The notes under the pieces: generated by a model
Told to the model about the DNA's origin: nothing
Database searches by the model: none
Seen by the model: only the letters and a program-made list of their open reading frames with translations
Program-made: the position numbers and the translations under genes
From: Desulfocapsaceae bacterium
Lineage (GTDB): Bacteria; Desulfobacterota; Desulfobulbia; Desulfobulbales; Desulfocapsaceae
Length of the DNA: 64,000 nucleotides
NCBI GenBank assembly: GCA_030653035.1
Contig: JAUSAB010000028.1
Span: 1 to 64,000 of the forward strand
Reading direction: 5' to 3'
Shown: one piece after another, positions 50,490 through 58,241 of the stretch
Layout: each line of letters starts with the position of its first letter
Position numbering within the stretch: position 1 is the stretch's first letter

Positions 50490-51397
50490 CTCAGCCTCCT
50501 TTGCCGGGCCTTGAAAAAGTTGAGCAGGGGCGGGAGATAGGGCTGATCAGTGGACAGGTCAAGCAGATCGAGACCGGCAGAGCGGATGGCGCGATGCAGC
50601 CGTTTCTGCTGGCTGGCCGCAAGCTCGGCATAGCCACGGCGGATGGCAGGATCAGAGGTATTCACCTCCACCTGAGCGCCGCTCTCCGCGTCTTCAAGGG
50701 TCAGCCAGCCCACATCAGGGAGCTCGTGCTCGCGCGGGTCGGAGACGATCATCGAGATCAGGTCGTGACGCCGATTAGTGATCTGCAGCTTTGGCTGTAA
50801 CCGGCTCAAGGCCTCGTCAAAAACCCCAGGCAGACAGAAATCAGAGAGGAGAAAGGTGACACAGCGGCGTTTGGCCACCCGGTTGACAAAATCGAGGGGA
50901 AGAAGCAGATCCGTCTTTGTCCCTTTCGGCTGGAAAAACAGGATCTCGCGGATCACCCGCAGGATATGAGAACGGCCTTTTTGGGGCGGGATATACAACT
51001 CAACAAAGTCAGTGAACAGGATCAGCCCGACCTTGTCATTATTGCGCCGGGCGGAAAAGGCAAGGATAGACCCCAACTCCGCCATCATTTCCCGTTTGGA
51101 GCTGACGCCGGAACCAAAATCGCCGGAGCCGCTGACATCAATGATCAGCATGATGGTCAGCTCCCGCTCCTCCGTGAATTTCTTGATATGGGGGATACCG
51201 GTTCGGGCGGTCACGTTCCAGTCGATGGCCCGGATATCATCGCCAGGCACATACTCCCGCACCTCATCAAAATTCATCCCCCGTCCCTTGAAAACCGAGT
51301 GGTAATTCCCGGCCAGGGTGTCATTGACCAGGCGGCTGGTTCGTACTTCCACCTGTCTGACTTTTTTCAAAATTTCTTTGGTGATCTGGGCTTCCAT
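50486..51397 (-). CDS. DUF58 domain protein (VWA-like)
   Basis: A 303-residue cytoplasmic protein. The DUF58 core is visible in RTSRLVNDTLAGNYHSVFKGRGMNFDEVREYVPGDDIRAIDWNVTAR, and the MIDAS-like strand is MLIIDVSGSGDF. It is the constant partner of MoxR AAA+ ATPases, perhaps delivering substrate proteins. In this operon it lies downstream of moxR but is separated from it by a four-helix-bundle gene about 460 bp long. It overlaps the DUF4381 gene by 4 nt. Confidence 0.93.
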   Translation of the reverse strand: MEAQITKEILKKVRQVEVRTSRLVNDTLAGNYHSVFKGRGMNFDEVREYVPGDDIRAIDWNVTARTGIPHIKKFTEERELTIMLIIDVSGSGDFGSGVSSKREMMAELGSILAFSARRNNDKVGLILFTDFVELYIPPQKGRSHILRVIREILFFQPKGTKTDLLLPLDFVNRVAKRRCVTFLLSDFCLPGVFDEALSRLQPKLQITNRRHDLISMIVSDPREHELPDVGWLTLEDAESGAQVEVNTSDPAIRRGYAELAASQQKRLHRAIRSAGLDLLDLSTDQPYLPPLLNFFKARQRRLR

Positions 51398-51404
51398 AAG
51401 AAGA

Positions 51405-51433
51405 CAATTATGAATTATGAATTACGAATTGCC
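51405..51433. repeat. AATTATGAATTACGAATT-type repeat, left of the four-helix-bundle gene
   Basis: Tandem AATTATG/AATTACG units lie between the DUF58 start and the end of the inserted gene, overlapping its last codons. The same words appear in inverse orientation on the other side at 51822, so the gene is bracketed by inverted AT-rich repeats. Confidence 0.6.
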
Positions 51434-51790
51434 GACAACTGGCTGTTTGGTGCTTTTTTGGATAGCGGCGATGATTCGACAAAGCTCATCGGAATCGGCA
51501 TAGATACTGTCGAATTCCGTTTCCGTTAAATACCCGGTATCTTTCAGAAGTCGTAGCCAGTAGGAAGTTTCACGGGCCTCTTGGTAAGCGATACTGAGCT
51601 TTGAAACAAAGTCGGCGCGTGATTGTCCACCTATGGCCTCCTCAACATTAGCCCCAATACTCGTTCCACAACGCACCAACTGTTTTGCGAGAACAAACTC
51701 TCTCTTTTCCTTCAATAAATGCCGATATAACAAAACGATCCTCACAGCAAAGGCAGAACTCTTGGCTTGAATGATATTTTCAGTCTTCAT
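51422..51790 (-). CDS. four-helix bundle protein (S23 / IVP family)
   Basis: A 122-residue all-helical protein with the family signature SSAFAVRIVLLYRHLLKEKREFVLAKQLVRCGTSIGANVEEA and SRADFVSKLSIAYQEARETSYWLRLL. Members were first seen in intervening sequences of 23S rRNA genes and form pentameric bundles. Here it sits inside the moxR-DUF58 operon, not in an rRNA gene. Biochemical function is unknown. The start could be the ATG at 51790 or a TTG just upstream. Inverted AATTC repeats flank it, as often seen for this gene family at odd sites, which suggests insertion as a mobile cassette. Confidence 0.9.
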   Translation of the reverse strand: MKTENIIQAKSSAFAVRIVLLYRHLLKEKREFVLAKQLVRCGTSIGANVEEAIGGQSRADFVSKLSIAYQEARETSYWLRLLKDTGYLTETEFDSIYADSDELCRIIAAIQKSTKQPVVGNS

Positions 51791-51821
51791 CAACAGTTGC
51801 CATTATCTCCAGCTTTTACTC

Positions 51822-51854
51822 ATTCGTAATTCCTAATTCCTAATTCGTAATTCC
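51822..51854. repeat. AATTCCTAATTCGTAATTC-type repeat, right of the four-helix-bundle gene
   Basis: Three to four tandem units of AATTC(C/G)TA lie between the end of moxR and the four-helix-bundle start. They are the inverse counterpart of the repeat at 51405. Confidence 0.6.
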
Positions 51855-51858
51855 CAAA

Positions 51859-52923
51859 TCAGGGGACCGGAACCGTATCCAGTATCTTTCTGATAATCTC
51901 TTCGCTGGTAATCCCCTCGGCCTCGGCCTCATAACTGATCCGCAGGCGGTGCCGCATTACGTCCATTGCCGCTGACTTCACGTCATCAGGGGTCACATAG
52001 CCGCGACCTGCCAGAAAGGCCAGGGCCCGGGAGACGGCCTTCAGGTTGATGGTGGCCCGGGGTGAAACGCCGGTCTCGATATAGTTATGCAGGTCAAGCT
52101 GAAAGCTCTTCGGATCGCGGGTGGCAAAGACCAGGGAAACGATATAATCCTTAATCTTGTCATCCATATAGATGGTATCCACCACCTGCCGGGAGGCAAA
52201 GATATCCGCCGGGTGGGCGACCGGATTGACCTGGACCGCGGAATCCGTATGATTAACCGCATCGAGGATCATCCGCTCCTGACTCCTGTTGGGATAATCC
52301 ACCACTACCTTAAGCATGAACCGATCAATCTGGGCCTCGGGCAGAGGATAGGTGCCTTCCTGTTCAATAGGATTCTGAGTGGCCAGTACCAGAAAGAGTT
52401 CCGGCAGCCTGAAGGTGGTGTCGCCGATGGTCACCTGCCTCTCCTGCATGGCCTCAAGGAGGGCGGACTGCACCTTGGCCGGGGCCCGGTTGATCTCATC
52501 GGCCAGGATCAGGGAAGAGAAGATCGGCCCCTTCTTGATCTCAAAGGCAGTGTCTTTCGGGTTGTATATCTGGGTGCCGAGGATGTCGGCCGGCAGCATG
52601 TCCGGGGTAAACTGAATCCGCCGGAAGTCACTGTGCACGGCCATGGCCAGGGTCTTGACCGCCAGGGTCTTGGCCAGGCCAGGCAGGCCTTCCAGCAGGA
52701 TATGGCCGCCGGTGAGCAGCCCCACCAGCAGACGTTCGACCAGATGTTCCTGGCCGATGATCACCTTGGCCATCTCCTGGCGCAGGAGCCCCAGCCAGCC
52801 GGAGCTGTACCTGACCTGCTCATTGATGGCCTGGATGGAAATGAAGGTATCCTCGCTCTTTTGCAGACCCGGGGAAGATCCCGGCAGAGGAGGGATGATT
52901 GCAGAGTTCGTCTGAATGGTCAT
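51859..52923 (-). CDS. moxR: MoxR family AAA+ ATPase
   Basis: A 354-residue ATPase. Walker A is GLPGLAKTLAVKTLA, Walker B LILADEINRAPAKVQSALLEAMQE, sensor 1 LVLATQNPIEQEGTYPLPEAQ, and the C-terminal lid has GVSPRATINLKAVSRALAF. It is the chaperone-like ATPase that heads Bat operons and likely matures or inserts metal or cofactor into partner proteins. The ATG at 52923 is chosen because AGGATAGGAG lies 7 nt upstream; a longer open frame begins at 53001. It is the first gene of the minus-strand operon. Confidence 0.95.
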   Translation of the reverse strand: MTIQTNSAIIPPLPGSSPGLQKSEDTFISIQAINEQVRYSSGWLGLLRQEMAKVIIGQEHLVERLLVGLLTGGHILLEGLPGLAKTLAVKTLAMAVHSDFRRIQFTPDMLPADILGTQIYNPKDTAFEIKKGPIFSSLILADEINRAPAKVQSALLEAMQERQVTIGDTTFRLPELFLVLATQNPIEQEGTYPLPEAQIDRFMLKVVVDYPNRSQERMILDAVNHTDSAVQVNPVAHPADIFASRQVVDTIYMDDKIKDYIVSLVFATRDPKSFQLDLHNYIETGVSPRATINLKAVSRALAFLAGRGYVTPDDVKSAAMDVMRHRLRISYEAEAEGITSEEIIRKILDTVPVP

Positions 52924-53001
52924 GAAGACTCCTATCCTGGAAAAAGGGAAGCACAATAGCCAATCTTCTACGCTATCAAAATAAAGCTTGTTGTCAAGCA
53001 C

Positions 53002-53240
53002 GTAACGCGAGATTTCATATAATCATTCTGATCTCACCTGACAACGGTCGGTGTGCTGACAATAAGGGATAGAACTCTTTTTTCAGCTCTTTTTTATCTC
53101 CGCATTCACTTCCTCTCGGGAGGGGTATTCTTTTGACTTTGCTGGTAACACTGTGCTACGGTTCTAACCGTTGATAACGGCTGAAAATTCCAAGGTCGGA
53201 GGTAATCTAATGCACATTACACTGTTAGCCACAATAAAAA
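53002..53240. other. intergenic region between moxR and the protease gene
   Basis: It contains the outward promoter area of the Bat operon. Near the protease gene lies GTTAGCC (53224-53230), which equals the complement of the GGCTAA core at the far end of that gene's attC-like site. It could be the left cassette junction. No gene was found. Confidence 0.4.
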
Positions 53241-54002
53241 ATGACAGAATTCTATAACTTTGGAGACTATGTCTTTCCTATTTGCCGTCTTCATCTTAAT
53301 GAGTCGGGCAAATACAACATAAAGCACTTCCATGGGAGTGGGTTCTTTATTGGAGGTGATGGTTATTTCTTATCTGCAAAACACGTTATAAATAACGAAG
53401 ACGTTAAAGAAATAACATCAAATACAGCGTTTGGTCTTATCCTTCAAGATGTTCAAGATAACGGATTAAATAGGTTTACAAAGACAATAATATGCCTAGA
53501 GGAGCATCCTAAGTATGACGTTGTTATTGGCAAAGTTGACCATGCACCTGAAAAATTCTTCTCATCAAACAATCAAGACGCATACGGATGGGAGGATGTT
53601 CATTGTTTTGGTTACCCTGACGACTTAAATAAAAACCATGAACAAAAGTATGCATTTGGTTCTCAGTTTTTAAAAGGTTATATAATGAGACGAATTTCAA
53701 AAGAAGATATCCCTTTTTTAAACATTCCACCATCTTACGAATTAAACTTTCCAATACCAAAAGGCATTAGTGGCTCGCCAATTTTTCGCATCGGTAGCGT
53801 TAAATCTTTATTGGGTATTGCACTTGCATCTCATGATTCGGTGCTTTCTCGTTATGAATCAACAGAGGTGCTAGATGGCAATGAAAAATACTCAGAAAAA
53901 ACAGTGCAAGTAAAGCAGGTTGGTATCGCTGCACGAGCATTTGAAATAAGAGATTGGAAACCATCTATTTTAAATGGATTAGCATTAAAGGATATATATT
54001 AA
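53241..54002 (+). CDS. trypsin-like serine protease, AT-rich accessory gene
   Basis: A 253-residue chymotrypsin-fold protease. The triad is His48 (LSAKHVIN), Asp93 (KYDVVIGKV) and Ser177 (PKGISGSPIF). It has no signal peptide, so it should act in the cytoplasm, unlike the HtrA gene nearby, and it lacks PDZ domains. Its base composition is much more AT-rich than its neighbours, it starts 10 nt after a GTTAGCC word and is followed 6 nt after the stop by an attC-like hairpin, which together suggest an integron cassette. Such free-standing trypsin-like proteases occur in defence modules, but no partner gene is present, so a defence role is speculation. Confidence 0.8.
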   Translation: MTEFYNFGDYVFPICRLHLNESGKYNIKHFHGSGFFIGGDGYFLSAKHVINNEDVKEITSNTAFGLILQDVQDNGLNRFTKTIICLEEHPKYDVVIGKVDHAPEKFFSSNNQDAYGWEDVHCFGYPDDLNKNHEQKYAFGSQFLKGYIMRRISKEDIPFLNIPPSYELNFPIPKGISGSPIFRIGSVKSLLGIALASHDSVLSRYESTEVLDGNEKYSEKTVQVKQVGIAARAFEIRDWKPSILNGLALKDIY

Positions 54003-54007
54003 AAAAT

Positions 54008-54072
54008 GGCTAATAAGGCGCTCAACATTGACTGCGGGAACAGCCCCGCGTCAAGTTAGCTTTACGCTAACC
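54008..54072 (+). other. attC-like hairpin after the protease gene
   Basis: It begins GGCTAATAAGGCGCTCAAC, a very typical attC left part. TTGAC pairs with GTCAA and GCGGG with CCCGC, leaving one extrahelical T, as attC sites do. The right side (GTTAGCTTTACGCTAACC) appears degenerate or rearranged relative to a full attC, so the site may be inactive. Confidence 0.6.
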
Positions 54073-54157
54073 CGGCAATCAATACGGATGCTGCACGAAC
54101 AAGGGAAAGCGGACAAGCTGAAAACTCTTTTCAGGGATATGCTGCATACCTGACCTC

Positions 54158-55000
54158 TCACTTCACAATGCTTTCCGGGTCTGCCCCATGTCTGTTCAGG
54201 GAATAATTCCCGGCCTTTTCCGTAAAAGGCATGATCAGCATCCAGGGCAGATGTTTTTTGGCGGGGTCACGGAACTGGGCAAGTCCTATGGTCATTTCTT
54301 CATGGCCGGCCACAGGCTGGGCGCGGTAGGTCCCGAACAAACGGTCCCACCAGGGGAAATTAAAGCCGAAGTTACTGTTTGTTTCCCTGATGATGACGGA
54401 ATGGTGCACCCTGTGCATATCCGGCGTCACGACAAAGAAGCGAAGGTAGCGGTCCAGGGACAGGGGAAGCTTGAGATTGCCGTGGTTGAACATTGCTCCC
54501 CCGTTGAGGATTATTTCAAATAGAATTACCGTCAGAACGGAAGGACCGAGGGCAGCGATGGCAGTCATTTTGATCAGCATGCTGAGGACTATTTCGATGG
54601 GATGAAAGCGAAGCCCCGTGGTCACATCAATATCCAGGTCCGCGTGGTGCATCATGTGCACCCGCCAGATGAGCGGCACGGCATGGAACATGACATGCTG
54701 CAGATAGACAACGAGATCAAGGGCCAGAATGGCCAGCAAGACGGAAAGCCAGTCAGGCAGATGGGGGACATTGAGAAGCCCCCAACCCTTTTCCTGGGCT
54801 GCGGCGGCTACCTGGACGCCGATTATCGGGAAGAGCAGGCGCAGTGTAAAGGTATCAACGGCCACGACTCCTAAATTGCTCATCCAGCGCCCAGCCTTTG
54901 GTGTTGTCAGCGCCCGGCGCGGAGAGACCAGTTCGCCAAGGGCCACCAACACAAGAATACCGAAGAAAAATCCGAGTCGAATGGCTGCTTCATTTTCCAT
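54158..55000 (-). CDS. sterol desaturase / fatty acid hydroxylase family protein
   Basis: A 280-residue membrane protein. Helices at about 6-22, about 80-100 and others surround the di-iron histidine motifs: LQHVMFH, HMMHHAD and MHRVHHSV, the three clusters of the fatty-acid hydroxylase superfamily. It would hydroxylate or desaturate a lipid at the membrane using oxygen. Bacterial members act on sterols, hopanoids, carotenoids or alkylglycerol lipids; the substrate is unknown here, and no electron-transfer partner is adjacent. An oxygenase in a likely anaerobe is noteworthy but not rare in Desulfobulbales. Confidence 0.9.
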   Translation of the reverse strand: MENEAAIRLGFFFGILVLVALGELVSPRRALTTPKAGRWMSNLGVVAVDTFTLRLLFPIIGVQVAAAAQEKGWGLLNVPHLPDWLSVLLAILALDLVVYLQHVMFHAVPLIWRVHMMHHADLDIDVTTGLRFHPIEIVLSMLIKMTAIAALGPSVLTVILFEIILNGGAMFNHGNLKLPLSLDRYLRFFVVTPDMHRVHHSVIIRETNSNFGFNFPWWDRLFGTYRAQPVAGHEEMTIGLAQFRDPAKKHLPWMLIMPFTEKAGNYSLNRHGADPESIVK

Positions 55001-55221
55001 GGTCTCTCCCCTGCAATGTAAAGATGTTTTCAGAATTCATTATGTAGGCCGCTGACCGATTCTTCTCTGACCCCTTTTATCTCTAATCTCAACTGACAAC
55101 GTATTCTGTACTGATAACAATGGACAAATATATTTGCTTCATGTTTCGTTTTTAATAGATAATGATTACAGTATAGCTATTGAAATGGTATAATACTCTA
55201 TTCTGAAGACAACGATAATCT

Positions 55222-55851
55222 ATGGAAAAAGAACGCTATCTAAGAGAGTTGTATACAAGAAATCCGCCTGACTCCCTAGACAAGCTGAAAAATAAGGTGG
55301 TGGGCATTGCCGGCGCCGGGGGACTGGGATCAAATATCGCGATCAGCCTGCTTCGGGCCGGCGTCCAGCGATTCATTGTTGCTGACTATGACCGGGTGGA
55401 ACTGAGCAATCTCAATCGCCAATATTATTTCCTTGATCAAGTGGGGATGAGAAAAACCGCAGCCCTGCATCAGAATCTGCTGCGCATCAATCCCCATGTT
55501 CAGGCGATATTGCATGAAACCCGGATCACGGCTGACAATCTGACCGATCTCTTTGCAGAGGCGGATCTCCTGATTGAGGCCTTTGATGATCCCAAGATGA
55601 AGGCCATGGCCGCGAATCGCTGGCTGCAATCTTTTCCGGATCGCTTTATTATTACGGGTTCAGGAATTTCCGGGTATGGCATGAATAGCACCCTTGGCAC
55701 CACCGTCTGCGGCAGACTGATTATTTGCGGCGACCAGAAGACTCAATGCACCAAAGAGATTGGCCTGACCGCCCCGCGCATAGGGATTGTCGCCCAAATG
55801 CAGGCCAATGCCGCCCTGGGAATTCTCTTGGATGGCACAATAACCTGTTGA
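55222..55851 (+). CDS. thiF: small ThiF-family adenylyltransferase
   Basis: A 209-residue E1-like protein with the ATP site GIAGAGGLGSNIAISLLRAG, the Asp of IVADYDRVE and the NLNRQYYF motif, ending with a QANAALGILL helix. This short form, lacking the C-terminal rhodanese or extra domains, matches the ThiS adenylyltransferase ThiF of anaerobic bacteria. It would activate the C-terminus of ThiS for sulfur transfer in thiazole synthesis. No thiS, thiG or thiH is adjacent, so the pathway assignment rests on sequence alone. 43 bp separate it from the sulfatase gene. Confidence 0.8.
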   Translation: MEKERYLRELYTRNPPDSLDKLKNKVVGIAGAGGLGSNIAISLLRAGVQRFIVADYDRVELSNLNRQYYFLDQVGMRKTAALHQNLLRINPHVQAILHETRITADNLTDLFAEADLLIEAFDDPKMKAMAANRWLQSFPDRFIITGSGISGYGMNSTLGTTVCGRLIICGDQKTQCTKEIGLTAPRIGIVAQMQANAALGILLDGTITC

Positions 55852-55894
55852 TCACAGGGCACATCCCTGACAATCAAACCGATCCAACGTGATC

Positions 55895-57592
55895 ATGAAC
55901 AAACAAAATTTGTCTCCATTCACATTTTTCTGCAATCGCTACCTGGCCTTTTTTCTCTTTCTGCTGGGCTATTCCTTTGTGCTGTCGTTATGGGGAGGCC
56001 TGCCACCGCTCTGGTCAAGTCTGCGTCTGGAGGCCCCGTTGCTCCTGTACGGCTATTTTCTCTGCAACTATCTGCTGAAAAAATCACGCTGGCAACCCTG
56101 GCTGGCCGCCCTGCCACTGGTTCTCGCTTATACCATTGCCGACGTTTATCATATGGCATACGGCCGCTTTGGCCGGATAGTGGAAGTTGGTGAAATCCCT
56201 GAGCTCCTTGAGATTCTGCCTTTTCGTTATATCGCCCTTATTGGTCTTGTCGGCGCCATTTCTTTTCTGGTCCTGATTATCTCCCTGGACTGGAAACATT
56301 GGCGTCGAAGTCTGGTTGCATCCTTACCAGTGGTGGCGCTGATCCTTGTCGTTGAACTTGCCCCCAGCACCTTCCTGACCGCGTTTCAGTTCCTGGGCAA
56401 AAATGTCGTGGAGTGGTCAGATGCTCTCAGCGTAGAGAATAATGGCCGATTCACCATGGCGGCCTACTTTGAGGCTTTGCGGAAAAATTCCATCCAGAAG
56501 ACCCTGGCCTTCCGTCAAAAACATGAATTTATCGACCAGATGACCGCGCTCTCCCAACAGATCAAGGCCTCATCCCAGAATCGGAACGTGCATCTGGTCG
56601 TGCTCGAAAGCTTTCTTGATCCCAAACTCTTCTCCGGGCTGAAATTTTCTCAACCCCCGACCTCCCCGGCCTTCAGCAAATTGATCGGCAAGACAGACAC
56701 CTATTCCATCTCTCCTGTTTTTGGCGGCGGCACAGCCCAGGCCGAATTTGAGGTCCTCTGTGGAGTGCCCGCCTTCAGGGCCCTCTCTGGGGTTGAATTT
56801 ACTATGTTTACCGGGGTCAAGACATCCTGTCTGCCTTCCGTTCTGGGTGATGCCGGATATCATACTATGGCCTCCAACGCCTCCAGACCCAATTTTTTTA
56901 ATGCCATTCCAGCCTACAAGGGAACAGGTTTTCAAAATATCTTTTTCCCCAAAGAAAATGCCCCCGACATGGACACCTATCTCAGCGCCGGCGACGTCAA
57001 AAAAGAATGGTACATGTTTGACGGGAAGCTTTTCAACCAGAACCTTGCGTATGTCGGCAAATATCTCGAAGAGCATCCAGGGCAGCCGCTATTCAACTAT
57101 ATCATGAGCATTTACGGCCACACCCCCCATTATATGGATGAGGCCGTCCGCCCGCAAATCATCAAACTCCTGTCTGCCCAGAAGGACGAGCAGCTTGAAC
57201 ACGCCGTCAACCAGCACTACTACCGGACCGAGGCAATCGCCCAGTACGTCCAGGGCCTGCTGAAGATTGACCCGCACAGCATTATCATTCTGGTCAGCGA
57301 TCATGTCCCGCCCCTGTCCTTTGGCCCGGATACCTATAAAAAATTCCAATACATGAAAAACATTGAAAACAGCGTCTACTACAATCGCATCGTGATCATC
57401 GAAAACGGCAAAACCATGCAATATGACACCATTCACCATTATGAGGTGCCCAAGCTTATTGCCAATTATCTGACCAATGGCGCCTATTGCCGTACCAAGC
57501 AGTGCAGTTTCGTCAAAAAGACCATTGCCGACCAAAACCCCTCCAACAATCAGGATGACTACATGACGATCATGGCCCAAGCCACCATGTAA
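55895..57592 (+). CDS. LTA synthase family membrane sulfatase/phosphotransferase
   Basis: A 565-residue protein. Four or five N-terminal membrane helices (to about 165) are followed by an extracytoplasmic sulfatase-fold domain. Conserved elements are VHLVVLESFLDPKLF (first metal Glu), FGGGTAQAEFEVLCG (catalytic Thr position) and ILVSDHVPPL (Asp-His). These define the LtaS/OpgB-like phosphoglycerol or phosphoethanolamine transferase clan, which decorates envelope glycans. In a Gram-negative cell the likely product is modified periplasmic glucan or lipopolysaccharide (inference). An alternative GTG lies 6 nt upstream; no strong ribosome site is visible. Confidence 0.88.
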   Translation: MNKQNLSPFTFFCNRYLAFFLFLLGYSFVLSLWGGLPPLWSSLRLEAPLLLYGYFLCNYLLKKSRWQPWLAALPLVLAYTIADVYHMAYGRFGRIVEVGEIPELLEILPFRYIALIGLVGAISFLVLIISLDWKHWRRSLVASLPVVALILVVELAPSTFLTAFQFLGKNVVEWSDALSVENNGRFTMAAYFEALRKNSIQKTLAFRQKHEFIDQMTALSQQIKASSQNRNVHLVVLESFLDPKLFSGLKFSQPPTSPAFSKLIGKTDTYSISPVFGGGTAQAEFEVLCGVPAFRALSGVEFTMFTGVKTSCLPSVLGDAGYHTMASNASRPNFFNAIPAYKGTGFQNIFFPKENAPDMDTYLSAGDVKKEWYMFDGKLFNQNLAYVGKYLEEHPGQPLFNYIMSIYGHTPHYMDEAVRPQIIKLLSAQKDEQLEHAVNQHYYRTEAIAQYVQGLLKIDPHSIIILVSDHVPPLSFGPDTYKKFQYMKNIENSVYYNRIVIIENGKTMQYDTIHHYEVPKLIANYLTNGAYCRTKQCSFVKKTIADQNPSNNQDDYMTIMAQATM

Positions 57593-57641
57593 CGCAGGCC
57601 AGTCTTCATAAACAAATCTTACTATCAGGAGTAAATTACAA

Positions 57642-58199
57642 ATGGGCAAGCAGATGGTCATGTCGGTCATGTCCAAGGACAGACCGGGCATTGTCGCCGA
57701 TATCACCGGAGTTATATATCAATTACAGGGGGATCTGGCGGACCTGAACCAGTCCGTCCTCTGTGATTATTTCACCATGATCCTCATTGCCACCTTTGAC
57801 GACTCGGTGACCCCTGAAGATGTGGTGGCCGGATTTTCTCACATCCGGTCTGAAACCAAACTGGAAGTAGTGGTCAAAGAAATGGACACCCCCATGGAGG
57901 TCGCCAAGGCCAAAAGGGTAAAAGAAACCTATATCCTGACCGCCCAGGGGAAAAACAAAAGCGGCCTGGTGCACCGGATTGGTCTCTTCTGCTATCAACA
58001 TGGCATCAATATCCTCGATCTCGCCACCACCCTCAGTGGTGATCAATACACCATGATCCTGCAACTTGATCTCAGCCGGGTGACATCAGTGGACACCATC
58101 CGCACCAGCCTTACCCATTATGCCGAAGAAAGCGGCCTGACCGTCGTGCTCCAGCATGAAGATATCTTCAAAGCCACCAGCGAAATCAGTCTCTTTTAA
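57642..58199 (+). CDS. ACT-domain protein (two ACT domains)
   Basis: A 185-residue protein with two ACT domains: MVMSVMSKDRPGIVADITGVIYQLQGDLADLNQSV (about 5-85) and YILTAQGKNKSGLVHRIGLFCYQHGINILDLATTL (about 100-180). ACT domains bind amino acids as allosteric effectors. It ends 42 bp before the UPF0210 gene, and ACT-domain proteins (often annotated UPF0237) are commonly adjacent to UPF0210 genes in other bacteria, so the two probably act together. It resembles GcvR-type regulators in domain layout but has no other output domain. The ligand is unknown. AGGAGTAA precedes the ATG. Confidence 0.9.
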   Translation: MGKQMVMSVMSKDRPGIVADITGVIYQLQGDLADLNQSVLCDYFTMILIATFDDSVTPEDVVAGFSHIRSETKLEVVVKEMDTPMEVAKAKRVKETYILTAQGKNKSGLVHRIGLFCYQHGINILDLATTLSGDQYTMILQLDLSRVTSVDTIRTSLTHYAEESGLTVVLQHEDIFKATSEISLF

Positions 58200-58241
58200 T
58201 CCCGCCTCCCATCTTGTTACTATTTTCGGAGTAAGACCGCC

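Noticed and set aside
53161-53230. A second full attC site upstream of the protease gene
   Set aside because: TTCTAAC and GTTAGCC are at a suitable distance, but the inner arms do not pair well; only the GTTAGCC junction was noted.
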